DNA of 30,603 nucleotides. Origin: JBALVT01 sp047612385. GTDB taxonomy: Bacteria > Pseudomonadota > Gammaproteobacteria > Pseudomonadales > Halieaceae. The DNA lies in contig JBLGAR010000051.1 of assembly GCA_047612385.1 (NCBI GenBank), positions 1-30,603 of the forward strand, written 5' to 3'. Numbering within the stretch: the first letter of the stretch is position 1; each line of letters starts with the position of its first letter. The notes beneath the pieces were generated by a model that was not told the DNA's origin, did not search any database, and saw only the letters and a program-made list of their open reading frames with translations. The translations under genes and the position numbers were made by a program. Positions 7,546 to 15,283 of the stretch are shown piece after piece.

Positions 7546-8704
7546 CATGAAAAATGAAGCGTCCATCGCCGGCATAGGCAGCACCAAATTTAGCAAAAAC
7601 TCGGGTGTCTCCGAGCTCTCCCTAGCCTGTGAAGCGATTAGCAACTGCCTGGACGACGCCGGTCTGGATCCCGCCATGGTCGATGGTCTGGTAACGTACA
7701 CTCTGGACTCCAGCGATGAAGTGGAGGTTGCACGCGCCGTCGGCATGGGCGATCTCACAATGTTCGCCAAGATCAACTACGGTGGCGGAGCCGCAGTGGG
7801 ATTGATTCAACAAGCTGTAATGGCCGTTGCTACCGGGGCGGCAAAAAATGTTGTGGTGTGGCGCGCTATGAATGGTCGTTCCGGACAACGCATGGGCCAG
7901 GGCGTCTCCGGCGACATTATCAGTAGCGATCTAATCCATTGGTCCTGGTACATGGCCTATGGGATGCTCACCCCAGTGTCCTGGGTTGCCATGATCGCCA
8001 ACCGCTACATGCATGAATACGGTGTTACCAGCGAACACCTGGCCGAAGTTGCCATTGCGCAAAGAAAGTTCGCAATGAACAACCCCAATGCAGCGGGCTA
8101 CGGCGATGAGCTCACGCTGGAAAAATACATGAACGCAAAAATGGTGTCTGAACCCCTGCGGCTTTATGACTGCTGTCAGGAGACTGATGGGGGCTGCGCA
8201 CTATTAATTACCAGTACAGAGCATGCAAGAGACTTAAAGCAGGCACCCGCAGTCATTCGCGCGGTCACACAGGCATCGACCCGGGGCCAGGAACAGATGA
8301 CCAGTTTCTATCGCGAAGATTTAAAATCACTTCCAGAAATGGAATTGGCAGCCAAGCGAGTTTACGAGATGTCGGGCTTGAGCCCCTCCGATATCGACGC
8401 GGCCTGTCTTTACGACGCATTTACACCGGAGGTGATTATGCAGTTGGAGTCCTTCGGTTTTTGTGGGCGTGGCGAAGCCAAGGATTTCGTTGCAGACGGC
8501 AACCTGCGCCTGGACGGACGCTTACCCAACAACACCCATGGTGGACTGTTATCCGAAGCGTATATACATGGCGTGAACAACATCGCAGAAGGTGCTCGGC
8601 TCATTAGAGGTTCGTCCACTAATCAGCCAAAGGAAGTTGAGCATGTGCTAGTTTCCAGCGGCGTAGGGGTACCCACAGGTGCACTGATTCTGGGAAAAGA
8701 CTAG
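7535..8704 (+). CDS. Thiolase-fold lyase (SCP-x/Ltp2-like)
   Basis: This 389-aa protein of the lipid-transfer/SCP-x thiolase superfamily starts at the ATG at 7535, which has GGGG eight bases upstream; upstream in-frame codons lie inside the DUF35 gene. Conserved family segments are AGIGSTKFSK at the N-terminus, NYGGGAAVG where classical thiolases carry the nucleophilic Cys, CCQETDGGCALLIT, LYDAFTPEV, and NTHGGLLSEAYIHG near the C-terminus. The apparent lack of the N-terminal thiolase Cys, the tyrosines in LYDAF and SEAY 50 residues apart, and the DUF35 partner all favour a retro-aldol lyase on a 3-hydroxyacyl-CoA (Ltp2-like) over true thiolysis. The exact substrate is inference. Confidence 0.83.
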   Translation: MPISMKNEASIAGIGSTKFSKNSGVSELSLACEAISNCLDDAGLDPAMVDGLVTYTLDSSDEVEVARAVGMGDLTMFAKINYGGGAAVGLIQQAVMAVATGAAKNVVVWRAMNGRSGQRMGQGVSGDIISSDLIHWSWYMAYGMLTPVSWVAMIANRYMHEYGVTSEHLAEVAIAQRKFAMNNPNAAGYGDELTLEKYMNAKMVSEPLRLYDCCQETDGGCALLITSTEHARDLKQAPAVIRAVTQASTRGQEQMTSFYREDLKSLPEMELAAKRVYEMSGLSPSDIDAACLYDAFTPEVIMQLESFGFCGRGEAKDFVADGNLRLDGRLPNNTHGGLLSEAYIHGVNNIAEGARLIRGSSTNQPKEVEHVLVSSGVGVPTGALILGKD

Positions 8705-8707
8705 CCT

Positions 8708-10165
8708 CTAGACGCCTATTATAATGCGCTCGTCGTCAAACATGTTGGCACCTGGTGCCAACATTTGAACGTAGCGATCGAAATATAAAAATTGTTTTAA
8801 CAGCAAGGTGAAGGAACGTGGAAAGCGAATGCCGTGGTTTCTCGCCACTTCACCCAGGCTGTTAATAACTTCGTTCACATCACTGGTACCCGAAGCCCTC
8901 TGCCCAAAAACCAGCGCTTCGGTGTCCACAGCATTCATGGCTCGAAACACTTCAGCAATGTCGCGTTCCAGTCGATCGACGCTGATGTTTTCCCGCGTCA
9001 TGCCCACGTCCAACATTGATTGCGCCACTTTTCGGTAGTCCTCCTCGCCCAGCCCGGTAAACAAGCCGAAAACTGCCTGCCATGAATCGGCGCTGACCCG
9101 CCCTACCATTCCAAAATCAATAAAACCGACCCTGCCGTCCTCCAATAACAGCATGTTGCCGCTGTGCAAGTCCGCATGAAAGAAATCACAGCCCATCAAG
9201 CTGGAGAACCATACGTTAAGTGCTTCAAACAAAGCGCCTGCCGGATCCACGTTGCGCCTTTTAAGTGCCGCAGAATCAGTGAGTGAACTTCCGTAGAAGC
9301 GCTCCATCGTCAATACACGGGAGCCAGATGCCCGATGATAGGGTTTGGGGGCCACCACCGACTGAACACCTGTGCTGCGCAAAAATGCATTAAAACCATC
9401 AAGATGTGCGGCTTCTTTAACAAAGTCACATTCGTCAATCATCGCCTGATACATCTCGGCAACCAGACCCGTCAAGGCATCTCGATCGGTATTGGGCAAC
9501 ATAAACTCCAACAACCAGGTCAGCACGTAAACACTGTGTAGATCTACGGTGATGATAGCCTGAACACCCGGTTTCTGAACTTTTACGACGACATCTTCAC
9601 CGGTCACCAAAGTGGCTGCATGGACTTGAGCAATGGAGGCGGATGCAAGCGGTACTGGGTCAATATGGCGGTAGACCTGGGCGACTGGCCTACCCAGATC
9701 TTCTTCAATGATCTTGCGAACAGTGCGAAAGGGAATCGCCGCCGTCTGATCCAGCAGCTGTTGAAACTCATCAACGTATTCTTTAGGGAACAGCGACGGC
9801 GAACTGGCAATAAATTGCCCAAATTTTATATACGTAGCGCCAAGCGCCTCAAACAGTTCTCGCAACTCCGATGCGGGAGGCATCTTGCGCTGCAGTCCCC
9901 AGCGCAGAGCGCGTGGAGACACCTTAGCGATGGTTTGAGCGACTCGAAAGCTACCGCGCATGCTCATCTCCGCAAAGCCCATTTTTCGGGCGACGGTGCT
10001 GTCGATGTTGGGAATAAGTGCCATAAGAATGTAGGACGCTAATGAAATTCTGGCCATCTGAACACAGCAGATTAGAATGCTCAACCTAAAGTCGGTAGCT
10101 CCACAGAATTGTAATACCCTGGCCACATCACCGATAAAAAAGTCAACGCTGATTTTTTTATACAT
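8708..10165 (-). CDS. ABC1/UbiB-family atypical kinase
   Basis: This protein-kinase-like ATPase has the family's Lys-x-Gly-Gln motif (ATYIKFGQF), the ATP-binding Lys in VVVKVQKPGV, the catalytic-loop variant FFHADLHSGNM and the metal-binding IDFGMVGR. Bacterial relatives support ubiquinone biosynthesis or lipid homeostasis. The start is uncertain: the first ATG at 10165 has no clear ribosome-binding site, whereas an internal ATG at 9961 follows GGAG at six bases and would begin Met-Arg-Gly-Ser-Phe-Arg-Val-Ala, giving 417 aa of normal family content. The 68 extra residues are hydrophobic and not family-like. It converges on the lyase gene with 3 bp between stops. Accessory members near CoA/oxygenase genes are common, so it is not necessarily the housekeeping UbiB. 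Confidence 0.85.
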   Translation of the reverse strand: MYKKISVDFFIGDVARVLQFCGATDFRLSILICCVQMARISLASYILMALIPNIDSTVARKMGFAEMSMRGSFRVAQTIAKVSPRALRWGLQRKMPPASELRELFEALGATYIKFGQFIASSPSLFPKEYVDEFQQLLDQTAAIPFRTVRKIIEEDLGRPVAQVYRHIDPVPLASASIAQVHAATLVTGEDVVVKVQKPGVQAIITVDLHSVYVLTWLLEFMLPNTDRDALTGLVAEMYQAMIDECDFVKEAAHLDGFNAFLRSTGVQSVVAPKPYHRASGSRVLTMERFYGSSLTDSAALKRRNVDPAGALFEALNVWFSSLMGCDFFHADLHSGNMLLLEDGRVGFIDFGMVGRVSADSWQAVFGLFTGLGEEDYRKVAQSMLDVGMTRENISVDRLERDIAEVFRAMNAVDTEALVFGQRASGTSDVNEVINSLGEVARNHGIRFPRSFTLLLKQFLYFDRYVQMLAPGANMFDDERIIIGV

Positions 10166-10216
10166 ACGTTAAACTAGCGCCACAAATATAATGATAACTA
10201 GCTTGGATACGTACTT
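10166..10216. promoter_or_regulatory. Short divergent promoter region with a TATAAT box
   Basis: Fifty-one bp separate the kinase and serine hydrolase starts. A consensus TATAAT is at 10187-10192 and could drive the rightward gene with a leader of about 18 nt, but no good -35 is seen. ACTAGC occurs on both sides of the box (10173-10178 and 10197-10202). Confidence 0.35.
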
Positions 10217-11512
10217 ATGACAATAAGTGTTTACCGACGCCGCGACCAAAAGTTACACCTGGATGGCCTTCTTCATCCCGACTTTGCGCCTGTTGAAGCC
10301 GCGCTGCGAAAGCAGCTGGCAAGCTATCGCGGCGGCGGTGCTGCTGTATGCGTTTACCATCGCGGGGAATGTGTGGTCGACCTGTGGGGAGGCCACACAG
10401 ATGAGGCTGGATCTTTGTGGCAAAAAGATACCATGGCCCCCAGTTTCTCCACCTCCAAAGGAGTTTGCTCAACGCTCTTGCACATTTTTGCAGACCGTGG
10501 TCTCATTGATTATGACGCCCCGGTGGCGAGGTACTGGCCGGAGTTTGCCCAGGCAGGCAAAGCCAAAATCACCGTTCGCCAAGTCTTATCTCACCAGTCA
10601 GGGCTCTACCACATTCGCCAGATGATCGACAGAGCAGATCGTATGCTGGATTGGGATCACATGGTGCAAGCCATCGAAAAAACAGCACCAGTGCACACGC
10701 CGGGAACACGAACCGGTTATCACGGCCTCACCTACGGGTTCATCGTCGGTGAGATTATTCAACGCGTCACAGGAAAGCAGTTTTCGAACCTAGTGCAATC
10801 AGAGATCGTGAAACCACTGGGACTGGATGGAATGTACATTGGGGCGCCCAAGAAAGAGCTGCATCGCGCCGCACAGCTGATTTTCCCCAAGACGACAAAG
10901 AGTATGTCTAAAACATCCCTGGGCCCGTTCCTTGAGGTCTACGCCTGCGGTATGAGTAACGTATTGCGAGCCATGGGCGCAGATTCAGATCTCAGCAGTA
11001 TTTTTGACGCGCTGGCACCCAGAGGGATTAGCGATTTCGAATTCAACGCTCATGGCACACTCAGAGCCGCAATTCCGTCGGCGAATGGCTTGTTTACAGC
11101 GCGCTCCCTAGCAAAGATGTATGCGATGCTTGCAGCAGGTGGAGAGTTTAACGGGACGAGACTAATGTCCCAAGATACTGTGAGAAAAGCGGGCACTTTA
11201 CAAAAGCCCACCGGGAAAAATTCGGTCATCCCCTTTGATATGCGATGGCGACTTGGTTACCACGCGGTTGCGACCACCCGGGGTTTTCCAGAACAGGCGT
11301 TTGGACACTTTGGTTTCGGCGGCTCCGGTGCCTGGGCCGACCCCAGCCTGGATCTGTCTGTGGCGCTCATCGTTAACAGCGGTATGGGATCACCCTTTGG
11401 CGATACTCGGACGGCCAGAATGGGCGGTGCAGCGCTGTCATGTGCCAGAACAAGGGAACAGAGCAGATCTAACAATGCAGGTTCTTACGTCACGGCAAGT
11501 GCGGCCACCTGA
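10217..11512 (+). CDS. Beta-lactamase-family serine hydrolase/esterase (cytoplasmic)
   Basis: This 431-aa protein of the class C beta-lactamase/esterase (PF00144-type) family has the nucleophile motif Ser78-Thr-Ser-Lys81 in the segment SFSTSKGV, the second motif with Tyr in YHGLTYG near residue 170, and the third motif in HFGFGGSG near residue 365. It lacks a signal peptide, unlike the hydrolase at 28163-29428, so it acts on intracellular esters or lactones. It lies 56 bp upstream of a Baeyer-Villiger monooxygenase on the same strand; that pairing is common in ketone catabolism, where the monooxygenase makes an ester or lactone and the hydrolase opens it. The assignment to that step is inference. 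The last ~25 residues are low-complexity. Confidence 0.82.
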   Translation: MTISVYRRRDQKLHLDGLLHPDFAPVEAALRKQLASYRGGGAAVCVYHRGECVVDLWGGHTDEAGSLWQKDTMAPSFSTSKGVCSTLLHIFADRGLIDYDAPVARYWPEFAQAGKAKITVRQVLSHQSGLYHIRQMIDRADRMLDWDHMVQAIEKTAPVHTPGTRTGYHGLTYGFIVGEIIQRVTGKQFSNLVQSEIVKPLGLDGMYIGAPKKELHRAAQLIFPKTTKSMSKTSLGPFLEVYACGMSNVLRAMGADSDLSSIFDALAPRGISDFEFNAHGTLRAAIPSANGLFTARSLAKMYAMLAAGGEFNGTRLMSQDTVRKAGTLQKPTGKNSVIPFDMRWRLGYHAVATTRGFPEQAFGHFGFGGSGAWADPSLDLSVALIVNSGMGSPFGDTRTARMGGAALSCARTREQSRSNNAGSYVTASAAT

Positions 11513-11568
11513 GTATCCAAATATCCAACAACTCAACAACTCAATAACCCAATGCAAAGCGAGATTTC

Positions 11569-13023
11569 ATGGCAGTTGAATACGTAGACGTGCTTATAGT
11601 CGGCGCGGGTATTTCCGGAATTGGTTCGGCATGCCACTTGCAAAAAAAATGCGCGGGCAAAAGCTTCGCCATTGTCGAGGGGCGCCAGTCCCTCGGCGGT
11701 ACCTGGGATTTGTTTCGCTACCCCGGTGTTCGTTCCGACTCTGACATGTATACCTTGGGCTATAACTTCAAACCCTGGACTCATGAAAAGGCCATAGCCG
11801 ACGCCACCAATATTCTGGATTATCTTCGGGAAACCGTCACCGAGAACCAGCTCAGTGATAAAATACGCTACCAGCATAAAGTCGTTGCGGCTAGCTGGTC
11901 AGATGAAAACGCGCGCTGGGTAGTACAACTGGAGCGTGGAGAAAACGCCGAAAAAATCATTATCGAATGTGGTTTCTTGCATATGTGCAGTGGCTACTAC
12001 AACTACGACAAGGGTTTCACCCCTGAGTTCGCCGGTAGAGACCGCTTCAAGGGCGAAATTCTACATCCACAATTTTGGCCTGAAGACCTCGATTACAAAG
12101 GCAAGAGAGTAACCGTCATTGGCAGTGGCGCAACAGCAGTCACGCTTGTGCCTGCTATGGCGAAAACCGCCGGGCATGTCACCATGGTACAACGATCGCC
12201 CTCTTACATGGCATCAAGCCCCGCGGTGGACAAAACCGCAAACCGACTTCGCAAACTATTGCCACCGAAGTTGGCCTACCTGTTGGTCCGCTGGAAAAAC
12301 ATTTTGATGCAGCGCTTTGTCTACAACGCCTTCCAAAAATGGCCGAACAAGTCCAAAGAAAAACTCATAGCGCGAGTTACCGAGCAGTTGGGAGAAGAGT
12401 ATGACGTTAAGACCCATTTTACGCCCAACTATAACCCCTGGGATCAGCGCCTGTGCCTTGTCCCCGACAACGATATGTTCGAGGCGATTTCCAACGGCAG
12501 CGCATCAGTAGTGACAGACCATATAGACACTTTTACTGAACAGGGTATACGCCTGAAATCGGGTGCGGAGATTGAGGCCGATATAATCGTTACGGCCACG
12601 GGCATCAACATACAGTTTCTCAGCGATGTCGAATTTACGGTTAACGGGGAGGCACTAGAGCCCAACAAGGCACTTAGCTACAAGGGCCTTATGGTGAGTG
12701 ATGTACCCAACATGGCTATCTCTGTGGGCTACACCAACGCCTCCTGGACGCTCAAGTGCGACCTGACCTGTGACTATGTCTGTCGACTGCTGAACCATAT
12801 GGAGAAGCACAAGTTCAAAATCTGCCGTGCGACCAGCACCTCTGCCCTTGGAGAAACTGAACCCTACTGGGACTTAGACTCGGGATACATAAGCCGCGGA
12901 CAACATCTGTTTCCTCGCCAAGGCGTGGAAGAGCCCTGGAGGCTTTATCAAAATTACCTGAAAGACATTTTCATGTTGCGCTATAAGCCGCTTGAAGACG
13001 GGGTATTGGAGTTTTCCAACTAG
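11569..13023 (+). CDS. Flavin-dependent Baeyer-Villiger-type monooxygenase
   Basis: This 484-aa class B flavoprotein monooxygenase has the FAD-binding Rossmann motif GAGISGIG at residues 12-19, then GGTWDLFRYPGVRSDSDMYT, the exact Baeyer-Villiger fingerprint F-x-G-x3-H-x3-W-P as FKGEILHPQFWP (160-171), and directly after it the NADPH-binding Rossmann motif VIGSGATAV. A late ATG motif (TATGIN) is typical. It inserts oxygen next to a carbonyl of a ketone using NADPH and O2, or acts on a heteroatom as some relatives do. GAGA precedes the ATG. It is probably co-transcribed with the serine hydrolase upstream. The substrate cannot be deduced. Confidence 0.88.
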   Translation: MAVEYVDVLIVGAGISGIGSACHLQKKCAGKSFAIVEGRQSLGGTWDLFRYPGVRSDSDMYTLGYNFKPWTHEKAIADATNILDYLRETVTENQLSDKIRYQHKVVAASWSDENARWVVQLERGENAEKIIIECGFLHMCSGYYNYDKGFTPEFAGRDRFKGEILHPQFWPEDLDYKGKRVTVIGSGATAVTLVPAMAKTAGHVTMVQRSPSYMASSPAVDKTANRLRKLLPPKLAYLLVRWKNILMQRFVYNAFQKWPNKSKEKLIARVTEQLGEEYDVKTHFTPNYNPWDQRLCLVPDNDMFEAISNGSASVVTDHIDTFTEQGIRLKSGAEIEADIIVTATGINIQFLSDVEFTVNGEALEPNKALSYKGLMVSDVPNMAISVGYTNASWTLKCDLTCDYVCRLLNHMEKHKFKICRATSTSALGETEPYWDLDSGYISRGQHLFPRQGVEEPWRLYQNYLKDIFMLRYKPLEDGVLEFSN

Positions 13024-13062
13024 CCCAATCCGCAAGGCCGGCCTCATTTTTGTATTAGACGT

Positions 13063-14190
13063 CTACCCCGCCTCGTGCTCGTCTGTCACCGGTTGTCGTA
13101 ACCCCATCCGCTCAAGTCGAGGGATAACTTCGTCGCGAAAGTACGGAAGTTCCTTCACATAATCGACAAACGACAACGTGGTGCCCGCAAATCCGGCAAC
13201 CGGTATTTTTGCCATTTCACGCGCGATGGTGTCAGGATCTCCCACTAGAGGGTAAGTTCCGTGACCAGCCGAAAAACGGCCCCGCATGCTGGTCAGCGCT
13301 TCAGCGGTGAAAGACTGAGCATGCATTCCCTGTAGGTGCATCAAATTATCCACCGCTTCCCAATCTGCTTGTTCCTCAGCGTAATAGTGGTAGTAATCCT
13401 TTGCCTCGGCTACTGTGGGTCGGCACACTACGTGACAGAGAGTGAAAACACCGGCCTTACGATTGAGCTGGGCCGCCGCTTGCTCTATGGCTGTAACTTC
13501 GGCTGATTCTTCAGCAAAATCATTCGATATTTTGAAGAGAAAGTCCGCATTGCGGGCTGCAAATTGCCGTCCTTCACCCGAGCCCGCCGCGTTCATGATT
13601 GGGGGGCTTCCATCGAAGGGACGAGGGTAGCCATACACACCCTTCAATTTGAAATATTTGCCATTCCAGTCAAAAGGTCCATCATGGTTCCAGATTCTTT
13701 GGACCACGTCGTACCACTCCTGCGCTAGTTCGTAGCGGTCTGCATGTGCGTCGGGTAGATCTATGCCGAAGGCTTCATATTCTGGCTTATTCCAACCCGC
13801 CACAACATTTAGGCCAAGACGCCCACGCCCCAGCTGATCGATAGTTGCAAGTTGTTTTGCTGCCACCACTGGATGGATAAAGGCGCTGTGTACTGTCGCA
13901 AAAACATTAATTCGCCGCGTGTTCGCCAACAATCCAGTCGCCCAGGTAATGGTCTCCAGTACACTCCCATGGAAATCCGTCTCCCCTCCGTAACCTATCC
14001 AGCGGGCGATTGGGAGCATGAATTCCAAGCCCGCTTCGTCGGCCAACTGCGCCAGCTTGATGTTGTTCTCCCAAGTATTCTGCCAACGCTCCTCCACTTT
14101 CGTAACAGCCATGCCACCAGAACAGTTAGGTGAAAATAAACCGAGTTTTAACTTGTTGCTCCCCAAAATTAAAGATTGCCGATGACCCAT
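13063..14190 (-). CDS. LLM-class flavin-dependent monooxygenase
   Basis: This bacterial-luciferase-like TIM-barrel protein uses FMNH2 and O2. The opening KLGLFSPNCSGGMAVTKVEE resembles the alkanesulfonate/dimethylsulfone monooxygenase branch (SfnG-like), and TIDQLGRGRLGLNVVAGW followed by YEAFGI is the conserved core shared with RutA and SsuD relatives. I choose the ATG at 14190: GGAG lies five bases upstream, inside the first codons of the longer form starting at 14208. The length is 375 aa. An FMN reductase is needed; the nitroreductase-fold gene directly upstream on the same strand (14309-14977) is a candidate partner. Whether it acts on a sulfonate, sulfone, heterocycle or ketone (type II Baeyer-Villiger) is undecided. 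Confidence 0.85.
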   Translation of the reverse strand: MGHRQSLILGSNKLKLGLFSPNCSGGMAVTKVEERWQNTWENNIKLAQLADEAGLEFMLPIARWIGYGGETDFHGSVLETITWATGLLANTRRINVFATVHSAFIHPVVAAKQLATIDQLGRGRLGLNVVAGWNKPEYEAFGIDLPDAHADRYELAQEWYDVVQRIWNHDGPFDWNGKYFKLKGVYGYPRPFDGSPPIMNAAGSGEGRQFAARNADFLFKISNDFAEESAEVTAIEQAAAQLNRKAGVFTLCHVVCRPTVAEAKDYYHYYAEEQADWEAVDNLMHLQGMHAQSFTAEALTSMRGRFSAGHGTYPLVGDPDTIAREMAKIPVAGFAGTTLSFVDYVKELPYFRDEVIPRLERMGLRQPVTDEHEAG

Positions 14191-14308
14191 TACAACTCCT
14201 TCACTCATCTATAAAAGTTATTAATAGATATTTACGTTTAATTTAAACATAATTATAGTCTTTAAGATTAGTAATATCATAGCTGTGTGTCAAGGTTCGT
14301 AGCGTAAC
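14191..14308 (-). promoter_or_regulatory. AT-rich spacer upstream of the LLM monooxygenase
   Basis: The spacer is very AT-rich compared with its surroundings. It contains the odd palindrome GTTTAA-T-TTAAAC (14236-14248), about 45 bp upstream of the LLM start. This may be an operator or promoter element allowing separate expression from the nitroreductase gene. No clear -35/-10 pair was found. Confidence 0.3.
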
Positions 14309-14977
14309 TCAGCTGAGCCCCAGTACCTCGCCATCGAATTTTTCTTTAACGGCGAACGCCGCGACAGGTCGACGACTGAGCTTGGAAAGCTGCTTAACAG
14401 GTTTACCCAAAGGAATCATAGCCGCACACGCATACTCAGCTGGCACTTCCAAAAGTTCCTTCAACTTTTCCTCTTGACCAACAACAAAGGTTGTCATAGT
14501 GCCACCATAGCCTTCGTTTCGAGCACCCAGCAGAATATTCCAAGCGAAGGGGTAAATAGAAGCCCCGCTGATAAGCCCTACTCTGTCTAACTCACTGTCG
14601 AAGGACGAAACTACCGATAGATCAACAAAAATGAGGAGCACCACTGGCGCGTAAGATATCTTGTCAACCATCCCCCGTGGAATTTTCGTTGCGGAGATTT
14701 GTTCGTCACTAACAGCGCTGGCGTTGATGGTATTCCAGGGTTCCTCTCCAGCGTCGCGCTGTGCTACATAACTCTGTAGCGTCGGTTCAATCATTGATGC
14801 CAGCGCCGCTTTAGTCTTCTGGCTTCGCACCACCACTACGCGCCAGCCTTGTCTATTTGCGCCACTAGGCGCGAATCGAGCGTTATCAAGTATCTTGGCT
14901 ATAATCTCGTCTGGCACTGGATCCTCGGTAAAATCTCGAGCAGCAAAGGTTGTACGCATAACATCATAAATTTCCAT
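14309..14977 (-). CDS. Nitroreductase-family flavoprotein
   Basis: This 222-aa FMN-dependent nitroreductase-fold oxidoreductase has the N-terminal FMN-binding segment RTTFAARDFTEDPVPDEII, then ILDNARFAPSGANRQGWRVV, the conserved phosphate/FMN region of the family. The C-terminal half has the usual helix with NILLGARNEGYGGTMTTF and the MIPLGKP strand. GAGAG lies upstream of the ATG. Family roles are quinone, enone or nitro reduction and FMN reduction. Next to an FMNH2-using LLM monooxygenase it may act as reductase partner, but it could equally reduce a pathway enone. It is divergent from the GcvT-fused flavoprotein gene. Confidence 0.83.
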   Translation of the reverse strand: MEIYDVMRTTFAARDFTEDPVPDEIIAKILDNARFAPSGANRQGWRVVVVRSQKTKAALASMIEPTLQSYVAQRDAGEEPWNTINASAVSDEQISATKIPRGMVDKISYAPVVLLIFVDLSVVSSFDSELDRVGLISGASIYPFAWNILLGARNEGYGGTMTTFVVGQEEKLKELLEVPAEYACAAMIPLGKPVKQLSKLSRRPVAAFAVKEKFDGEVLGLS

Positions 14978-15283
14978 ACTGGCAACTCTCTCATCAGTTA
15001 CTTAACAATAGGGCCCCCTCGTCAGGCTAAGGGTGCATACTTGGATATATAACATATCGTCGAGTCCGTCCGCTATTGGCTCAGCAGCTCCAGCTGGTCA
15101 AGAATTCGCTATACACACATCAGGGATACCTGAGCGACGCTGTACAATGCCACAATACCAATTGCCTCTTTTTGTCGCACATTGTTCAATCAATGTCGCA
15201 AACAGATTCTTTACCGCAACGCGATATGGTTAGACTGATTACTTGAGCTACTGTCTAACTCCCGTTGAGTGTGAGAAAGAACT
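14978..15283. other. Gene-free divergent region (306 bp)
   Basis: It lies between the nitroreductase (leftward) and the GcvT-fused flavoprotein (rightward), and marks the boundary between the two metabolic regions. It contains the 21-bp-spaced GTCGCA direct repeat listed separately, and a small hairpin TCAGG-GATA-CCTGA at 15120-15133. I found no small ORF with a convincing ribosome-binding site. Confidence 0.6.
15173..15236 (+). promoter_or_regulatory. Tandem GTCGCA operator (site 1) and promoter of the flavoprotein gene
   Basis: Two GTCGCA half-sites start at 15174 and 15195, exactly 21 bp apart, with A-rich flanks. A nested inverted repeat ACATTG-TTCAAT-CAATGT sits between and over them. 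The layout is nearly the same as at 17805-17833; positions shared between half-sites include AT, G, CAA and AA at matching offsets. Downstream, CAGATT (15203) with TATGGT (15225), or TTTACC (15210) with TAGACT (15231), could be the promoter. A direct repeat with two-helical-turn spacing beside a weak -35 is what an AraC-type activator uses. Confidence 0.65.

Noticed and set aside
11513..11568. Short repetitive stretch (ATCCAA and CAACT units) before the Baeyer-Villiger gene
   Set aside because: Repeats are short, imperfect and without symmetry or conserved spacing; probably simple-sequence drift.
13024..13062. AGGCCGGCCT palindrome followed by CATTTTT between convergent genes, as a terminator
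   Set aside because: A hairpin from a 10-bp palindrome with no loop has a stem of only 3 bp; it is too weak to call.
13892..13925. A GTCGCA followed by A-rich sequence inside the LLM monooxygenase gene, as a third operator
   Set aside because: No second half-site 21 bp away and it lies within coding sequence. The same holds for single GTCGCA occurrences near 5075, 19288, 20812 and 27255.
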